Source: Garcia nutans
Taxonomy: Eukaryota > Streptophyta > Magnoliopsida > Malpighiales > Euphorbiaceae
Direction of reading: 5' to 3'
Assembly: GCA_947685225.1 (NCBI GenBank)
Contig: CANTUV010000009.1
Location: 2,294,001 to 2,358,000, forward strand
Length of the DNA: 64,000 bases
Position 1 is the first letter of the stretch, and every line of letters starts with the position of its first letter. Both the position numbers and the translations under genes were made by a program. The notes under the pieces are model-generated. The model saw only the letters and a list, made by a program, of their open reading frames with translations, did no database searches and was not told the DNA's origin. Below, one piece after another: positions 1 through 14,200 of this stretch.

Positions 1-1329
1 ACAACACACAAATTTGGCCTAATTAATTAAATTTCAACAAACCCTAGCCGCCTTCTTTTTCTCTCAACTCTCATCAACTTTTCTTCTTTCATAGTTTGAT
101 TGTAGGGCTATTATCAGTTCATTGACAGACGACAATCCCTTCTATCTTTTTTTAATATATTATTAGATTTTAATATTATTTTTTTAATTTTGCATATTTG
201 TTTGTGTAGTTTATTTTTAAAATAATTTTCAGATCAATATAATTTTGAAATCTAGCCGTTGTGTTTTATTTTTGTGTTTATTCATTTTTTAGAATAAAAT
301 TAAATGCAATTTAAGTTTTTTATTATGAAAATTTATCATTCCTCGCTTGGAGGTTATTATAAAAATTTTTCATTCATTACTTAGAGGTTATTATAAAAAT
401 TTATCCTTTTTTGCTTGAGGGTTATTTGTCCTTTTTCATTAAATGTTATTTGTCTTTCTTTAATAGAAGTTTGTCCTTCTTCAATGAAGGTGTCCTACTC
501 ATATGAGAAATAATAGACGACATATAGAATGAGTGTTTCGCTAAAAGTCAGATTGCCCATGGCATATTACAATTATCCACTATTTGCATTAAAGAAGTTC
601 AAAGAGATCCGGTAACTTTATTAGTTATGTACATCTTCTGTATTTTAAAATTATATAATTTTATTTGTACCTTACAGATATATTTTTTAATTTATTAATA
701 AGAATTTATTTTGCGTTAAAAAAACTAAATAAATACAAATAAATTTATATTTTTCAATTTGCAAATGAATTTATTAAATAAATATGTACTATTTTGATAA
801 AAAAAAATAATAATATTCATTTAAAAAATTAAAAGATTTATAAATGAGAAAAGATTCTCATCACTTATTTATAATAAGACTATGAGAATTGAATTTCAAT
901 TGAAAAGGAATAAAATTTTTATTATTGAATTAATTCTTACAATTATTTTAATATTTTTCAATTCATTATTATTCACAAAACATATAAAAATTATTCAACA
1001 TAACGAATATGTAAAAATATACCATGGCATTTTCCTAAAATTAAGAAAAAATAAATTCACATTTAAGGGGTATGGTTCAGAAGAATATTCTTGAATTGTT
1101 TATCATGAAGCAATATAATATTGTTAAATTTATAATTATTAATATCAATTTTAAGATGAAAATTGGAAATGGTAGAAGATCTTAAAAAGATGAAATATAC
1201 TTATCAATTATATATATATAAATATAAAAGAAACTTGCACATGTAAACAATAATTACCTTCATTGAAGGGGATATGAGTTTAATTTTTTTTTCTATTGAA
1301 GTTTAAATTATAACTTTTAAGGGCTAAAC
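1..1329. other. AT-rich stretch without a recognised gene
   Basis: No gene is supported here. The first 120 bases are less AT-rich and pyrimidine-rich, like a plant 5' leader, but no coding exon follows within the window. Around 330-500 there is a loose, diverged repetition of a short unit containing GGTTATT and GTCCTT. A 70-codon ORF at 882-1094 has biased, low-complexity composition and no recognisable domain, so it is not called. Confidence 0.5.
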
Positions 1330-4300
1330 AACTCATCAAAGTCATCTTCTGGCACGTTTAAGGGGTATTCAGGAGCATCTTTGAATTGGTTTTTCGGCGG
1401 GTTTACAGAAGCTTGAATGTAAATTGAGGAGACAACTTGAAGCGATTCTTGACCAGGAGGAAATTCTATGGTTTCAGAAATCAAGAGCTGACTGGATAGT
1501 TGATGGTGATCGTAATACTGCTTTCTACCATGGGGTGGTCCTACATCAGAAGTTTAGCACTCGGATTACCTCCTTGCGGAATGACATGGGTATTTGGATT
1601 TCTGATCAGCAGGAAATTCTTAATATGGCAACTTCTTTTTACAAGTCTCTTTATTCCAAGGAGAACTTTGTTTATACTCCATGTTATACTTTATCCTCTT
1701 TTCCCCTTTTACAGGATATAGATATACAAGCGCTTAATAGCCGGTTTACTGCCGAGGAGGTGCGAAGGGCAGTTTTTGATATGGGTCCAAGTAAAGCGCC
1801 TGGGCCGGATGGGTTTCAAGCTGGCTTCTATCAAAGCACATGGGGTACTACAGGAACTCAGGTTGTGAACATGGCTCTGCGTTTCCTTAATGATGGTCTT
1901 CTAGAGCCTGGTATCTGTCATACTTGGATCACGTTGCTGCCAAAGAAGGAGGTTCCCGAAACTGTGTCTCAATTTAGACCAATAAGTCTTTGTAATGTCA
2001 GCTTCAAAATCATCACCAAGGTGTTAACTAATAGATTGAAGCAGATTTTTCCCAAAATTATAGCACCTGTTCAAACGAGTTTTATTCCTGGGAGGTATCT
2101 TCATGATAATGTTGTGATTCTTCAGGAGTTTGTTCATTCGATGCATACTCGGCCAGGGCGGAATCCTATGATGGTCATTAAAATTGATTTAGAGAAAGCC
2201 TTTGACCGTTTGTCTTGGGAATTTATCAATGAATCTCTTCTTTTGGTAGGTTTTACTAGACACTAGAGAGCTTTAATCTCTAGGTGCTTGGGTGCTTGTT
2301 CAATGCAGGTTAAATGGAATGGTTTATTATCTACCCCTTTCTCGCCTTCCAGAGGTGTTCGTCAAGGGGATCCCATCTCTCCCTACCTTTTTGTTCTTGG
2401 AATAGAGAGATTAGGACACATAATACATGATGCAATCCTTACTAAGGAATGGAGGCCGCTTAAAATAGCAAAGGATGGGCCGACTATTTCTCATATGTTT
2501 TTTGCTGATGATATGCTCTTGTTTGCTGAAGCTTCATTGGATAAAGTTCACGTCATTAAGAGGTGTATTGACCAATTCTGTGCAAGTTCTGGTGAGAAGG
2601 TTAATTTTGCAAAATCGTCGGTTTTTTTCTCTCAAAATACCGATTCGGTTACTCGTGTGCAAATCGCGAGTAGCCTTGGAATGTCTGAAGTCCAGAATTT
2701 GGGTACTTATTTAAGTGTTCCAATTATAACGGGCAGGAACACTAAGGAGCTTTATGAGCCATTATTAGCTAAAGTGGATGCTCATTTAGCGGGTTGGAAG
2801 ATTCCTCTGCTGTCCTTTTCAGGATGGGTTACATTGGCAAAATCAGTCCTATCTGCCCTTCCGAACCACATTATGCAAACTTCCCTTCTACCCAAATCAG
2901 TTTGTAATGTTTTCGATAAGAAAGTACGTGATTTCATTTGGGGCAGCAGTGCTAATCGTCAGCGTATACATCTTATAAGTTGGGAGACCATAACTAGGCC
3001 TATATATACTGGTGGCTTGGGAATAAGATCGTCTGCAGCGATAAATCTTGCCTTTATGGCTAAACTCGGTTGGCGCCTTATTACCGAATCCAAGGCTTTT
3101 CTGGTGCTCAGTGGTCAAGAGCAAGTATATTACTGGTTCGATGTCAATAGCCAACTGGCACCCGAAGGCAAAGATGTCTAATGTCTGGAAGGGCATTCTT
3201 AAAGCTACCCCGTTGTTGTCGAAAGGCATCGTGCATTCTGTGTGTAATGGGCGGAATACGTTGTTCTGGACGGATCAGTGGTTATTTGACACTCCTTTAA
3301 TCTCTGTGGCTGTGACTGATGTTCCTTTGTCTCTTTTAAACCAACATGTTTCTTTTTTCTGGGATGGTCAAGGTTGGAAATGGGACATCATTAATAATTT
3401 CGTGCCTGCTGCTATCTCACAGCACCTTCATGCAATTTCGGTCATTGATGATAATACTGCTAACGATGTTATCGCTTGGCTTGGTACTGCAGGGGGTAAT
3501 TTTTCGGTTTCTTCTGCTTATAAGTTGTTGTTGCCGTCCGCTCCTAATCAGAATGTTTTGATTTGGAAACTTCTTTGGCACTTGAAAGTTTCTCAACGAA
3601 TTCAGTCTTTCTTGTGGCTCTTTCTTTTGAATAAGATTATGACCAATTCGGAGAGGAAGAGACGTGGTTTCACAGATGATTCTCTTTGCCCGCGTTGTGG
3701 TTTGATAGAGGAGACTTTGGAGCACCTTTTTCGTGACTGCCCAGATTCTTGGTGGTTGTGGTCTACCATCATGGAACCTGATTCCCTTCATTTATTTGGC
3801 AATACTCCATTTTCATCTTGGATTGCTGCTAGTAAAGGCTGAAGTTTCTATATTTCTAATGATTATGATTCCAGTGTGGTTTTGCCTATAGTATTATGGC
3901 ACATCTGGAAGTGGAGAAACAACTGTGTCTTTCAGGTTTCAACTCAAGGCAAGGAAGCTGTTCGGCACCAAATATTCTATTGGATTCATGCTAATTATGA
4001 GGCTTGGTTGAAGAAGTTTCCGTATCCGGTTGCCCGGAAATCTGTAATTCTAATTTCTTGGAAATCTCCTCCTGTGGGTTGGTTCAAGATCAATACCGAT
4101 GGTGCTTCGAAGGGTAATCCAGGTAGCAGCGGGGGTGGAGTGGTTCTGCGTGACAGTTGTGGTAAATGGTTAGGGGGGTTGCTGATTAATCTTGGTATTT
4201 GCTAATCTATGGTGGCTGAGCTGCATGCTTTGGTTGGTGGGCTTGAACTGGCTTGGAGCTTTGGCTGCAGAAAAGTTATTATTGGACTTGATTCTTTGGA

Positions 4301-4602
4301 GGCTCTCCGATTGGTAACTGCATCAGATCGGTGCAGCAGGAAGTTTGTTAATTTGGTGTCCAGGTGTAGGAAGTATTTAGCTTTGTCATGGCAAGTGAAG
4401 GTTCAGCATGTTATGAGAGAAGGGAACCGTGTGGCGGACAGATTAGCCAATCTAGCGCTAAATGTTATTCCTGGGAAGATGTTTCTCCTGCATGCTCCAG
4501 CTGATGTTCGTGATCTCATTGAAGCGGATAGATTACAGGTGGCTTGGCCACGTTTAATTAGTGCTTAATCTGGGTATCACCTTCCTTTGTATAAAAAAAA
4601 AG
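1330..4602 (+). mobile_element. 5'-truncated L1-type LINE retrotransposon
   Basis: This is a non-LTR retrotransposon copy that keeps only the 3' part of ORF2. No ORF1 and no endonuclease domain are visible upstream, so the copy is 5'-truncated, as is usual for target-primed reverse transcription. The similarity to plant LINE ORF2 begins near 1330-1385; the exact left edge is uncertain. The right end has a short A-run at about 4592-4601, shortly after the last stop codon, consistent with a LINE 3' tail. I could not identify convincing target site duplications. Several stops and frameshifts show that the copy is not young. Confidence 0.85.
1385..4568 (+). pseudogene. LINE ORF2 remnant: reverse transcriptase, zf-RVT and RNase H
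   Basis: The order of domains is that of plant L1-like ORF2. The reverse transcriptase has KAPGPDGF near 1795, FRPISLCN near 1974 and the FADD catalytic box at 2501-2512. A zinc-knuckle-like zf-RVT region follows (CPRCGLIEETLEHLFRDC, about 3688-3740). The C-terminal RNase H begins FKINTDGASKGNPG near 4084 and runs to about 4470. Reading is interrupted by in-frame stops at 2264-2266 (TAG), 3840-3842 (TGA) and 4203-4205 (TAA). There is a frameshift near 3100, and probably another near 1385, where similarity moves between frames. The protein cannot be made in one piece, so the copy is dead. The RNase H domain is a known feature of one branch of plant LINEs. Confidence 0.9.
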
Positions 4603-4770
4603 TATATTTTTCCTGATGCGTTTAATTTTTTTTATTAATTTGCCATATAATTTAATATTTTAATTCTCTTAATTTTATGTCCTCATCAGATTTTTTAAGT
4701 GAAAATCTTTACTGAAAAGAAATTGAAATAATATCTCAATTATATACACACACATATATATAGACATATG

Positions 4771-5223
4771 CAATGTTTTTAAAATGAGATTGGACCAATT
4801 AGTTAGACCAGATAAATAAAAAATTAGAGGCTTTTTCAATTTAAAAACACTAAAAAGTCAATTTTATAAAAAATGATCAAAATGTGCTAAATCAAACCGA
4901 ATCGACCAAATCAGATTGAATCGTACCAAATAGGTTCTCTAAATTTTAAGTTAATTTTAATAAAAATAAAAGAAAAAAAATAGATTGATTTTTATATAAA
5001 TTAGATTAAATATGTGATATTTTTAATTGATAAAGTATATTTTTATTATTTTTAAACATTTATTTTAAATTTTTCTATGATTTTTAAATTTTTTATTAAT
5101 ATATGCAAATAAAAAATTTATAATATTATAATATTATTAAATTGAGTCAACTTGGTTAAAACAGTTGAACCATGAACCAATCATGAATCTGGTTTAATAT
5201 CCGATCCAGTTTTAAAAACATTG
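4771..5223. mobile_element. Short TIR element with CAATGTTTTTAAAA ends
   Basis: The left end reads CAATGTTTTTAAAATGAGA. The reverse complement of the right end reads CAATGTTTTTAAAACTGGA, giving terminal inverted repeats of 14 identical bases and then similarity. The interior has no coding capacity and contains short degenerate direct motifs of the type GGTTnGAnC. The flanks begin GACA on both sides and both run into CA/TA microsatellite sequence, so an 8-bp target duplication (hAT style) is possible but not proven. Elements with these ends are common in plants and are usually classed as non-autonomous DNA transposons. Confidence 0.6.
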
Positions 5224-8154
5224 GACACACACACACACATATATATATATAACTTGATTTGCATAAACATATATTGATATTTAATTAGTAATAATAATGT
5301 TAACCTTTTTATTACAAGTTTGTCAATTGTTAATTCGTTATCAATTTTAAAATTTTAATCATATGTTACTAAATAATATTAAATTAATATTTCTAGCTTC
5401 AATTTTTGTTATAGTGATTTATCAAATATAAAAAATAAATACTATTCAAATTTTTAATAAATTTCTTTCTTTCATTTCAATAATTCTTAAAGAGTCTAAA
5501 TGTCTTTTGTATAAGTATTATTTAATTTTTCTCTCTCGTTCTAGTGTTCCCATCGTTTCATAGAATTCTTAGTGTTTCCACCTTTTTAGATCTAGGAGTG
5601 CCCAGCTTGGCCGCCCTAAATCTACCTTTTTTATCTTTGTTTTTCTTACTATTTTTTTTAAAGTTCCATGATTTTAGTGGTCTCTTTTTCTAAATCTAGT
5701 TTTTTTTATGGCTTTTTGTCTGCCTTTTAAATGATAGTTTGTGTTTTTGTTGGAGATCCAGTAGCCAAAAGTGCAAGAATCTTCTTTTTTTCTAATTTTA
5801 TTTCCCCAAGTTTTACATCTCCCCCCTTTGGGTATGGATTTGCCATGAGAACAGGGGCAGAACTAGGTGGGGTCATATGGGGGCTGACGACCCCCTAGCC
5901 GGTCGCCAGACGTGCATTTTTAAGAGGAGTTGTTGCCGGCCAGAGCAGCAGACGTGGAGTTTCAGCCCCTCAGCCCCCCCATCTCCTCCTTACGTGCGTT
6001 GAAGAGGAATTTTGCTCTCCTATTTCCGAGCTGCTGCTTCCGCTACTGCATGAGAAAGTTGTGGTTCTAATGGGATTGGTGGTTTTATATGGTCAGTTGT
6101 CTCTGATTGTTATATTTGAGTTGTTTCTTCCAAGATCCCTGTAAGAGAGCCGCTATTCTTCCTTTCCCTTAAATCTCTTATGCAAAAACTGAGGAGATGC
6201 ATGATTTGCCATAGACTCCTTTTTATGATTTAGCGGCAAAACTATGGATGCTGAACAATTTGAGGTGCCATTCTTTTATTATTATTATTATTATTGTAGG
6301 CCGTTTTTCATTTTGGTTAAGGCCGAAGTTTCATAAAAAGGTGCCGAAGACTGGTTTATAATTTGTGTTTAATGAAGAGAAATTTGTTGTGCTTGCTTAA
6401 TCTATAATACTCTTTTTCATATAGATTAAAAAAAATGTCTTTTGTGTAATTAAGATTTTTTTTTTGGAATTTTCATGTCAATTTGACCTAATCATATTGG
6501 GTTGCATTAACTTGACAATTTGAATTTTTTTAAGACTTACACTCTAATATGAATATCGTAGAAATTTAACTAAAAAACTTGTATTTCGATCCATTTTTCG
6601 AAAATATTGGCTTGATTTGGCCTTAATTGATCGAGTTGGATCAAATTGAATGAATTATATATCCAAAGCAAAAACTTAACTGTTGGATTATGAACACAAT
6701 TAATAATATATAGATATTATTGTGGATACTATTGTGTAAATAATCCACTTGTTTAATTAGTGTTTTCTTTAAATATATAATTAGGTGTTGTAATACAAAA
6801 ATTTAGAAAAAAGAAGAGTATTAATTGGAGAAATCTATTAAGAAATAATTATACACTAACTTTCTTGATCAACTATATATAGTCATTCTTAATCTTCCTG
6901 CTTTCTATGCTAATCTAGACATATATGTGAAGGGTTTTTTTTTTTTTTTTTTCAATCAGTAGAAGAAGATTACATTAAACATCAACCGGGAAAATACATC
7001 CTAAATAAAAGGATTTTAACACCTAGAAAAAGTAGAAGAAAAAGACCTTTCAGAAAAGATCTAAAACATTTGAAATAAAAACCATCATAATCAACATTAA
7101 AATTTCAACCCATACAAAAATCATAATTACTATTTTTCATTTTAAATTTTAAGTCAATGCAAAAAAGTTGTCAAAAAAAAAAACTAATAGAAAAATATTA
7201 ATAAGTCTCCTTGATTTTTCAAATAATAAATAACATTGGAAAGCAAAAATCACCTAAACGATTTTGACAAAAGCAAAATAAGAACGAAGGATCAAGCTAA
7301 AATAATTAGAAAATCTCATAGATTATTTTAAATTTTAAAATGAAAGATAAAATTTATTGAAAATTTCTAAAAAAGCCATTGACAGTAAAAAAAAATTATT
7401 TTAATTGATTAAAATATAAAATAATTTATAAAATTTAATTAACATCAAATTATATGTTTGATGCTGACAAAATAATTGTTACTCTACATAATTAAATCTT
7501 TACAAACTCAATATATTTTTAGACCTATTAAATTAAAAATATTTAAATATCTTACGTCCGATTTTAAATAGTCTATTTTATATGTTGAGTGTTGTGGTTT
7601 TTTAATAAAATAATCAAATTCTATTATTTTTTATTTTTTATTATTTGAATTATTTTATTTTTTATTTTTTATTTTTTTTTTCTAAGTCCATTTCTAACAA
7701 ACAATTTCAAACTCTCTTAACCAATTGAGATTGGTAAAAATATTTCTAATAATTCAAAGCCTTGTATTTGCACTCTCAATATATTATATAGTCATGTTTT
7801 TTCTATTTATTTTTTTATTGTGATGACAAATTGGCAATATTATAATGCATTTATTCTAATTCCAAATTACCGATAACAATACTTTCAACGGATCAGAATT
7901 CATGAATTTTGATTGTTTGGAATAAAATTAAGAGAAATTTAGCGTACGTTATTTTGGCACTTACTTTTTACATATTCGGGCATGAAGATTCATTTTTTCA
8001 ATAATACGGTTTTCACTTCTTCTTTTTTAATTTGTTGTTTTTTTTTCTTTTTGTAATTTTTTTCTTTTTGTATTTTTGCCATTTTATTTTATTTGTACTT
8101 TTTTGTCTAAATTTTTTTTATGTTATATTTTTAATATACATATAAAAAATAAAT

Positions 8155-8460
8155 ATATACATAATATATATAATATATACACAATATATATAAAATATAC
8201 ACTCAACAATACAAAATATATTTATAAAATCTATAACATGTCTACAATACATCTACATAATATTTTTAATATTAATTTAATTTTTTTTAATTTTTATTTT
8301 CATAATATCCACGCAATATTTATATAATATTTACATAACATTCAATATTTTTTACATAAAATATATAGAACTTTAATAATAAAAATATAATATACACACA
8401 ACATCTACAACACATCAACAATACATGTACAACATATCTACAAAACATCTATATAATAAA
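8155..8460. repeat. Degenerate A/T-rich minisatellite
   Basis: Short words such as ACAATACATCTACA and ACAACATATCTACA recur many times with variation at irregular spacing over 300 bases. The pattern is that of an old minisatellite or of the subterminal part of a DNA transposon. ORFs across it are low-complexity (Ile/Asn/Tyr) and are not genes. Its reverse complement resembles the array at 29695-30110. Confidence 0.5.
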
Positions 8461-9539
8461 ATTATATATTTTTTATTTTTTATGTGTATAATATGTAAAA
8501 TTTATATAAAAATAAATCTAATGATTTTTATTAATGTATTTTTGCATATTTTATTTTATTTTTTTATTTTTTTATATTGTTATTTTTTTAAAAATAAAAT
8601 TAATTTTTTTTTATAAAAAATTGTGATTTTTATACGATGAAAAATAATTTAAAATATTAATTTTAATATTTTATTATATTTTTTTTATTTAATAGGAAAG
8701 TTTGAAAAAAATAAAAATTTGAAGTAAAATATTGATTATATTGAGGGAAGAAGTATTTTTGAAAAAAATTTATTTTATTGAAAAATGAGGTATTTTTAAA
8801 ATTTTATAATAAAATTTTATAAAAATGTAAATATTTTTAGCTTTGTAGTATTTTTGTAATAAAGTTATTTTTTAGTGTAATTATGTATATCCCATAAAAT
8901 TATGCAAATTTAAATTATAATTATTTCTAATTTTATGAATTTTTCAAAAGTAAAATTTTGATTTTATTTTTGTATATAGAAATTGAATTTGATACATAAC
9001 TTAATTCGTCATAATAAAAAATAAATAATAAAACTACCACATTATTGTTATCCTTGTTACTTTTTCCATTTTTAAAAATTAATTTACGTCTCATTTGTTT
9101 TTTTTTTCTATTTCCAGGATTACATTTTTTATTTTTTAAATTCAGTTGTATTATATTATTTTCTGTGAAATTTACATATTCTATTTTTATTTATATTATG
9201 TATTAAATATTTTTTTTATATTTAATTAAATGTATAGAAAAATAAATAAAAAAATTAATAAGAACTTTTTAATGCATTTAAAAAATAATTAACAATTCCT
9301 TTAAAAATAAATAAATAACAAAAAGAAAAATATTGTGTATTAAGCAATTTTAAAATAAATTTTATTTTTAATTTTAATTAATTTTTTATAAAAAAAATTT
9401 GTGTTAATTAATTATTTCATTAATTAAATATTTTTATTATAATCATTAATAATATGTATTAATATATCATTTAATATTTAATTTTGTAATAAATTACCTG
9501 CTACTGCTATTCTAAAAAAAAACTATAGACAGCAAGCCA

Positions 9540-9590
9540 GAGCCAAGTTGCCCAAGTTGCCCAAGTTGCAACTCGGCAAGTTGCAAAATT
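9540..9590. repeat. Short CAAGTTGCC tandem repeat
   Basis: The 9-bp word CAAGTTGCC or close variants occurs about four times in a row (AGCCAAGTTGCCCAAGTTGCC and on). It is a GC-richer island in very AT-rich DNA. No function is apparent. Confidence 0.6.
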
Positions 9591-11224
9591 TGTTTAAAGC
9601 TTGGCCACAAAAATTCATGAATATTATATTATATATTTTTTCTAATACAGAAAAACAAAACTACCATTAAACAAAGAATACATAGTGATTTGTCAATAGC
9701 AAGGGTGGAACTACTTGATGATTAAGGCCCCTCAAATTTTCTAGTTTATGTATAGTATATATATACATTAATTTTTTAAGTAAATAGGTTTTTGGCCTCA
9801 CTCTATCATTTTATTCTTTTATTTTTTTTTCTCATTTCTTCCCATTTCTTTCTTTTTTATTTTATTTTTTCCTTTTTCCATCAAATTTGAAGATAATTAT
9901 CTAAAAAGGTAAAATTTTTAGGTATCAAAAAAATATGATCAATAAGTCCAGTAAAATGAATTATTTTCATTTTTTATTTAAAAATCTTGATTTTCTATTT
10001 GATTGAGATATGAATTCTTCTTAGTTTTATTTATAAATTTGAATTTTAGTAAAGAATTAGTATCATAAAATAAAAAATTTTACTAAAAGCTTTTTAGATA
10101 TATCAAAATTTCTATTTGAAACCCTAAATTTTCAATATTAAGTTTTAGAATAAATTCTTCACTTCCATTTGAATTTCCTTTGGATTATATATATCTGGAA
10201 GTTGTAATTAATTATCTAAGCATAAAATTTCAAATTAATTATGGTTATTTTACAGGATTGACCGAAAATTTTGAATATGAACAAAATGAGATTAATTATA
10301 ATGTAAACTTGAATTTTATGTTATATTTGGAAATAAATTAATAAAAAATAATAATAATTTAGAATTTATTTTGTTAAAACTATATTGTTAGTTGAAAATT
10401 CTAAATGAAATTAAAAACAATTTTTGCTGGAAAAATTTATTAATTTTTTTTGTTATTAGTGTATATTTTTGGCCTCTTCAAGGTGTCATCTTAGATTTGC
10501 CATTGTTAATGGTAACGGGAGTATCAATTGTGGTGGATATGGTAACAATTAGAGAGGTATGTTAGTGATCCAAAATTATGCAAGCAACCATATGGGGAAG
10601 TAGGTAAGAGGAGAATGCACAAAAGGAGAAAATAGTTTAGCTATCAAAATATGTTTAAAATTTTAAGAATTATTTGTGTGTTATTCGAAAATTCTTATAT
10701 GAATCAGGTTTACGATCTCACTCGCACATTTAATTAATAATAATTTATAAAATAAATTATAATATTAAAAAATTAATTCTAATTAGCTTTTATTTTAAAT
10801 CGCATCTTATTGATTGGATGTATAAATAGGATCATAGACTTAATCTACATTAAAATTTTTTTGTGCCATGTTACTCAAATTTTCATAAAGGAAATTGATG
10901 AAAATTATCCGCGGGACATTATAAAATTTAATTGAGTACCATAACAAGTATTACTAGTTAAAACCACACGATGGTGTAATTTACCTCTAGTCAATATTCA
11001 ACACAAAACGACCTAGTCGTTTAATATGGCTTTCCAAACAAAAAAATATCAGAGTTCTGCCATTGCTCTGAAATACTTTTTCCTCTGCTTTGATCAAAAC
11101 TCACTTCACCTACGACCTACCCCTCTCTTTCTCTCTCTCTCGCTTTCCTTAGGTCTCTCCTACTTCAAGCAATCGATTCGACTTGTCGTATCATTTATCA
11201 ATTCACGAATTTCAGATCGAAGCC

Positions 11225-14200
11225 ATGGGTTAGTGCCAGACCAATAATCTAATTTTGAGCTCTGTTTCAAAAATTTTCCGTTTCTAATTATTTGTTATGA
11301 ACTAAGTAAATCTGATTTGTTTTTTAATTGGTTTCAGTGAATGAAAACCCATTTAAGAATATATTGAAGACACTTGAGAAACCTGATGGTGGTGAATTTG
11401 GCAAGTACTATAGCTTGCCTGCCCTTAATGATCCAAGAATCGGTTAGTGAATATTCTTATTCTGTAGCCCATCTTTTGATTTCTGTTTGGTGGTTTATAA
11501 AGTTTAAACAAATGGGTAGAAATTGAAAGTGATGGTGATAGAAAAAGTTCGAATCTTTTTTTTACGTCATCGTTGATATTTTCTCAGAATAGTAGTTGAA
11601 TCTTCATTTTAATTTATCTGAACCAGTTTTATTTTTTAAATTTGTTTATTTATTTATTTATCATGTGTGTCAAAGATTTTTTTTTTCTATCTACTATTAA
11701 TTTCATATACATAAGCTGAAATGAAGTATTGGGTTATTGTTATTATAGGGAGAGTTGGCTGGATTTGGGAGGATTTTTAAGTGGATATTTGTGTATGTAT
11801 CTGTTGCAGATAAGCTGCCATATTCTATTAGGATCCTTTTAGAGTCGGCTATTCGAAACTGTGATGAGTTTCAGGTTAAGAGTAAGGATGTTGAGAAGAT
11901 CATTGACTGGGAGAATACTTCTCCTAAACAAGTTGAAATCCCATTCAAGCCTGCCAGAGTACTTCTTCAGGTCAACAACATTGCCCTTTTATTTGTGAGC
12001 TATTGTCTTTTAGGTATGAAATATTGTCATTCTTAAAATGACTATTTTCATTATTGAAACTTTGGCTGATAAGCTTCTCATCTTGTTCAAAGGATTTTAC
12101 TGGTGTTCCTGCTGTTGTTGATCTCGCCTGCATGCGAGATGCAATGAACAGTCTTAGAGGTGATTCTAATAAAATTAACCCACTGGTGAGCTAATAGGCG
12201 GTTGCCATTTCTGGTTTTCTCATCATAATATATCTATTTTTTTTTCCTATGAAAAGCTTTTTCTCAGCATTAGAGCAGTATTTTCCTATATATATATATA
12301 TATATATATAACACGACTAAATTTTACGTCCAGGTTCCAGTTGATCTTGTTATTGATCACTCAGTTCAAGTTGATGTTGCAAGATCAGAAAATGCAGTGC
12401 AGGCTAATATGGAACTTGAGTTTCAGAGGAACAAAGAAAGATTTGCTTTTCTCAAATGGGGTTCAAATGCATTCAATAACATGCTTGTTGTTCCTCCTGG
12501 ATCTGGGATAGTCCATCAGGTGAGGCAAATTGTTGAATAGTTTAATTTTGGCCTTTGGTTTTATTGTCTAAGAGTGAATATATTATATCAGTTCCAAAAA
12601 CATTTTTTGCTTTTCTTGTAATGTTATATTCCTGTATAATGATTTCCAGGTCAATTTGGAATACCTTGGGAGAGTTGTATTCAACACCAATGGCATGCTT
12701 TACCCTGATAGTGTTGTCGGAACAGATTCACACACAACTATGATTGATGGATTAGGTGTTGCTGGCTGGGGAGTTGGTGGGATAGAGGCAGAAGCTGCAA
12801 TGCTTGGCCAGGTAATACTATTTAATATTACAATCTCTACTTTATTGAAGTTATATGAAGTGTGTAAGTAATTAATTGTTGGTTTTTTTATGGTTATCTG
12901 CACTGTAGTAGTTCACAAAAAATTCTAGCACTGCAAGCATGTTTAACAACTCTTATGATTCTCTGGTTTGACTTTTGTGGTATTTTTTTATGCATGCAGC
13001 CCATGAGCATGGTCCTTCCTGGTGTGGTTGGGTTTAAGTTGTCAGGAAAACTAAGGGATGGTGTTACGGCTACTGATTTGGTTTTAACAGTAACACAAAT
13101 GCTGAGGAAGCATGGTGTTGTTGGCAAGTTTGTGGAATTCTACGGTACAACAACTTAATAGCATCATGGTCATCTTGCATCATTTTTTATTATGATAATT
13201 TCATTTCTGCTTCCTTATCTCACATTGGATGTTGATTCCTGCTTTTATATGCAGGAAAGGGCATGAGTGAACTGTCATTAGCAGACCGTGCTACCATTGC
13301 AAACATGTCCCCTGAGTATGGTGCAACCATGGGCTTTTTCCCTGTGGATCATGTTACATTGAACTATCTCAAACTGACAGGCAGAAGTGATGAAACTGTA
13401 AGTGTTTAAACCAAATTCTTTTTTATTACATGTGGGCTATTTCATTTTCTATCTGAGAAGACAAATGATGCAGGTCTTAATGATAGAATCCTATTTAAGA
13501 GCTAACAAGTTGTTTGTTGACTACAGTGAGGTAAATAGCAAACATCATATGTAGATTATTTTTTCACAAATATACTTCATCTGTATTTCTTTTATTTGCG
13601 CTTGCTTGTGCAATTAATTTAACAATATTCTTTTACTGTGAATTTGTTGCTTGAGCTCAGCCCCAGATAGAGAGAGTTTACACCTCATATCTAGAATTGA
13701 ATCTTGAAGATGTGGAACCCTGTGTATCAGGGCCCAAGAGGTAAAAGTTCATAATTGTATTAAATTATTCCATATGAGAAAATAATTTCATAATCTTAAT
13801 CATATTAGTAGTTATGGGCTCCTCTCAAAACTGGATTTTTTGCAGGCCTCATGATCGAGTTCCATTGAAGGAAATGAAAGCAGATTGGCATTCATGCTTA
13901 GACAGTAGGGTTGGATTTAAGGTGCAAATTTTACCTAAACAAGGGTATACATGACTGCCATTAGAGGCATGGAGTATACCTAAATTATGTTCTAGAACTT
14001 TGTAAATTTACCAAATATTAGATGAGGAGACTCTTAGAATTTTTGTTGCTTATACATTGTTGAACCATACAGTGACTACTAGGACGGGCCTGCTTAAAAT
14101 TAATTTCAGAATAGAAAGTATTGCCACTATCAGGAACTGTACAATGACAGATAATTAATGGTCCTTTGCCTAGCACATATTTTTTGCAGTAGAATTCCAT

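Larger units (their letters stand above)
5224..11000. other. Long AT-rich intergenic stretch upstream of aconitase
   Basis: No gene was found in nearly 6 kb. The part from about 5560 to 6400 is less AT-rich and includes C- and G-runs near 5820-5990 (GGGGGCTGACGACCCCC) of a kind often seen at the ends of plant DNA transposons, but I could not define an element. A T-run at 6937-6952 may be the reversed tail of a retroposed copy. A possible weak TIR pair lies near 9697 and 10508. The last 150 bases hold the aconitase promoter. Confidence 0.5.

Noticed and set aside
882..1094. 70-codon ORF
   Set aside because: Low-complexity Ile/Lys/Asn-rich translation from AT-rich DNA, no domain and no splice context.
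5860..5990. GC-rich block as a transposon terminus
   Set aside because: The words look like plant TE ends, but no partner end or duplication was found.
8076..8616. ORFs of 83 and 63 codons
   Set aside because: They translate a degenerate AT-rich minisatellite.
9697..10510. DNA transposon with CAATRGCAA ends
   Set aside because: Only eight terminal bases agree and no target duplication is present, so it was not annotated as an element.
11026..11247. 73-codon ORF across the aconitase start
   Set aside because: It is in another frame than the aconitase ATG, covers the probable promoter and leader, and shows no transit peptide continuous with the enzyme.
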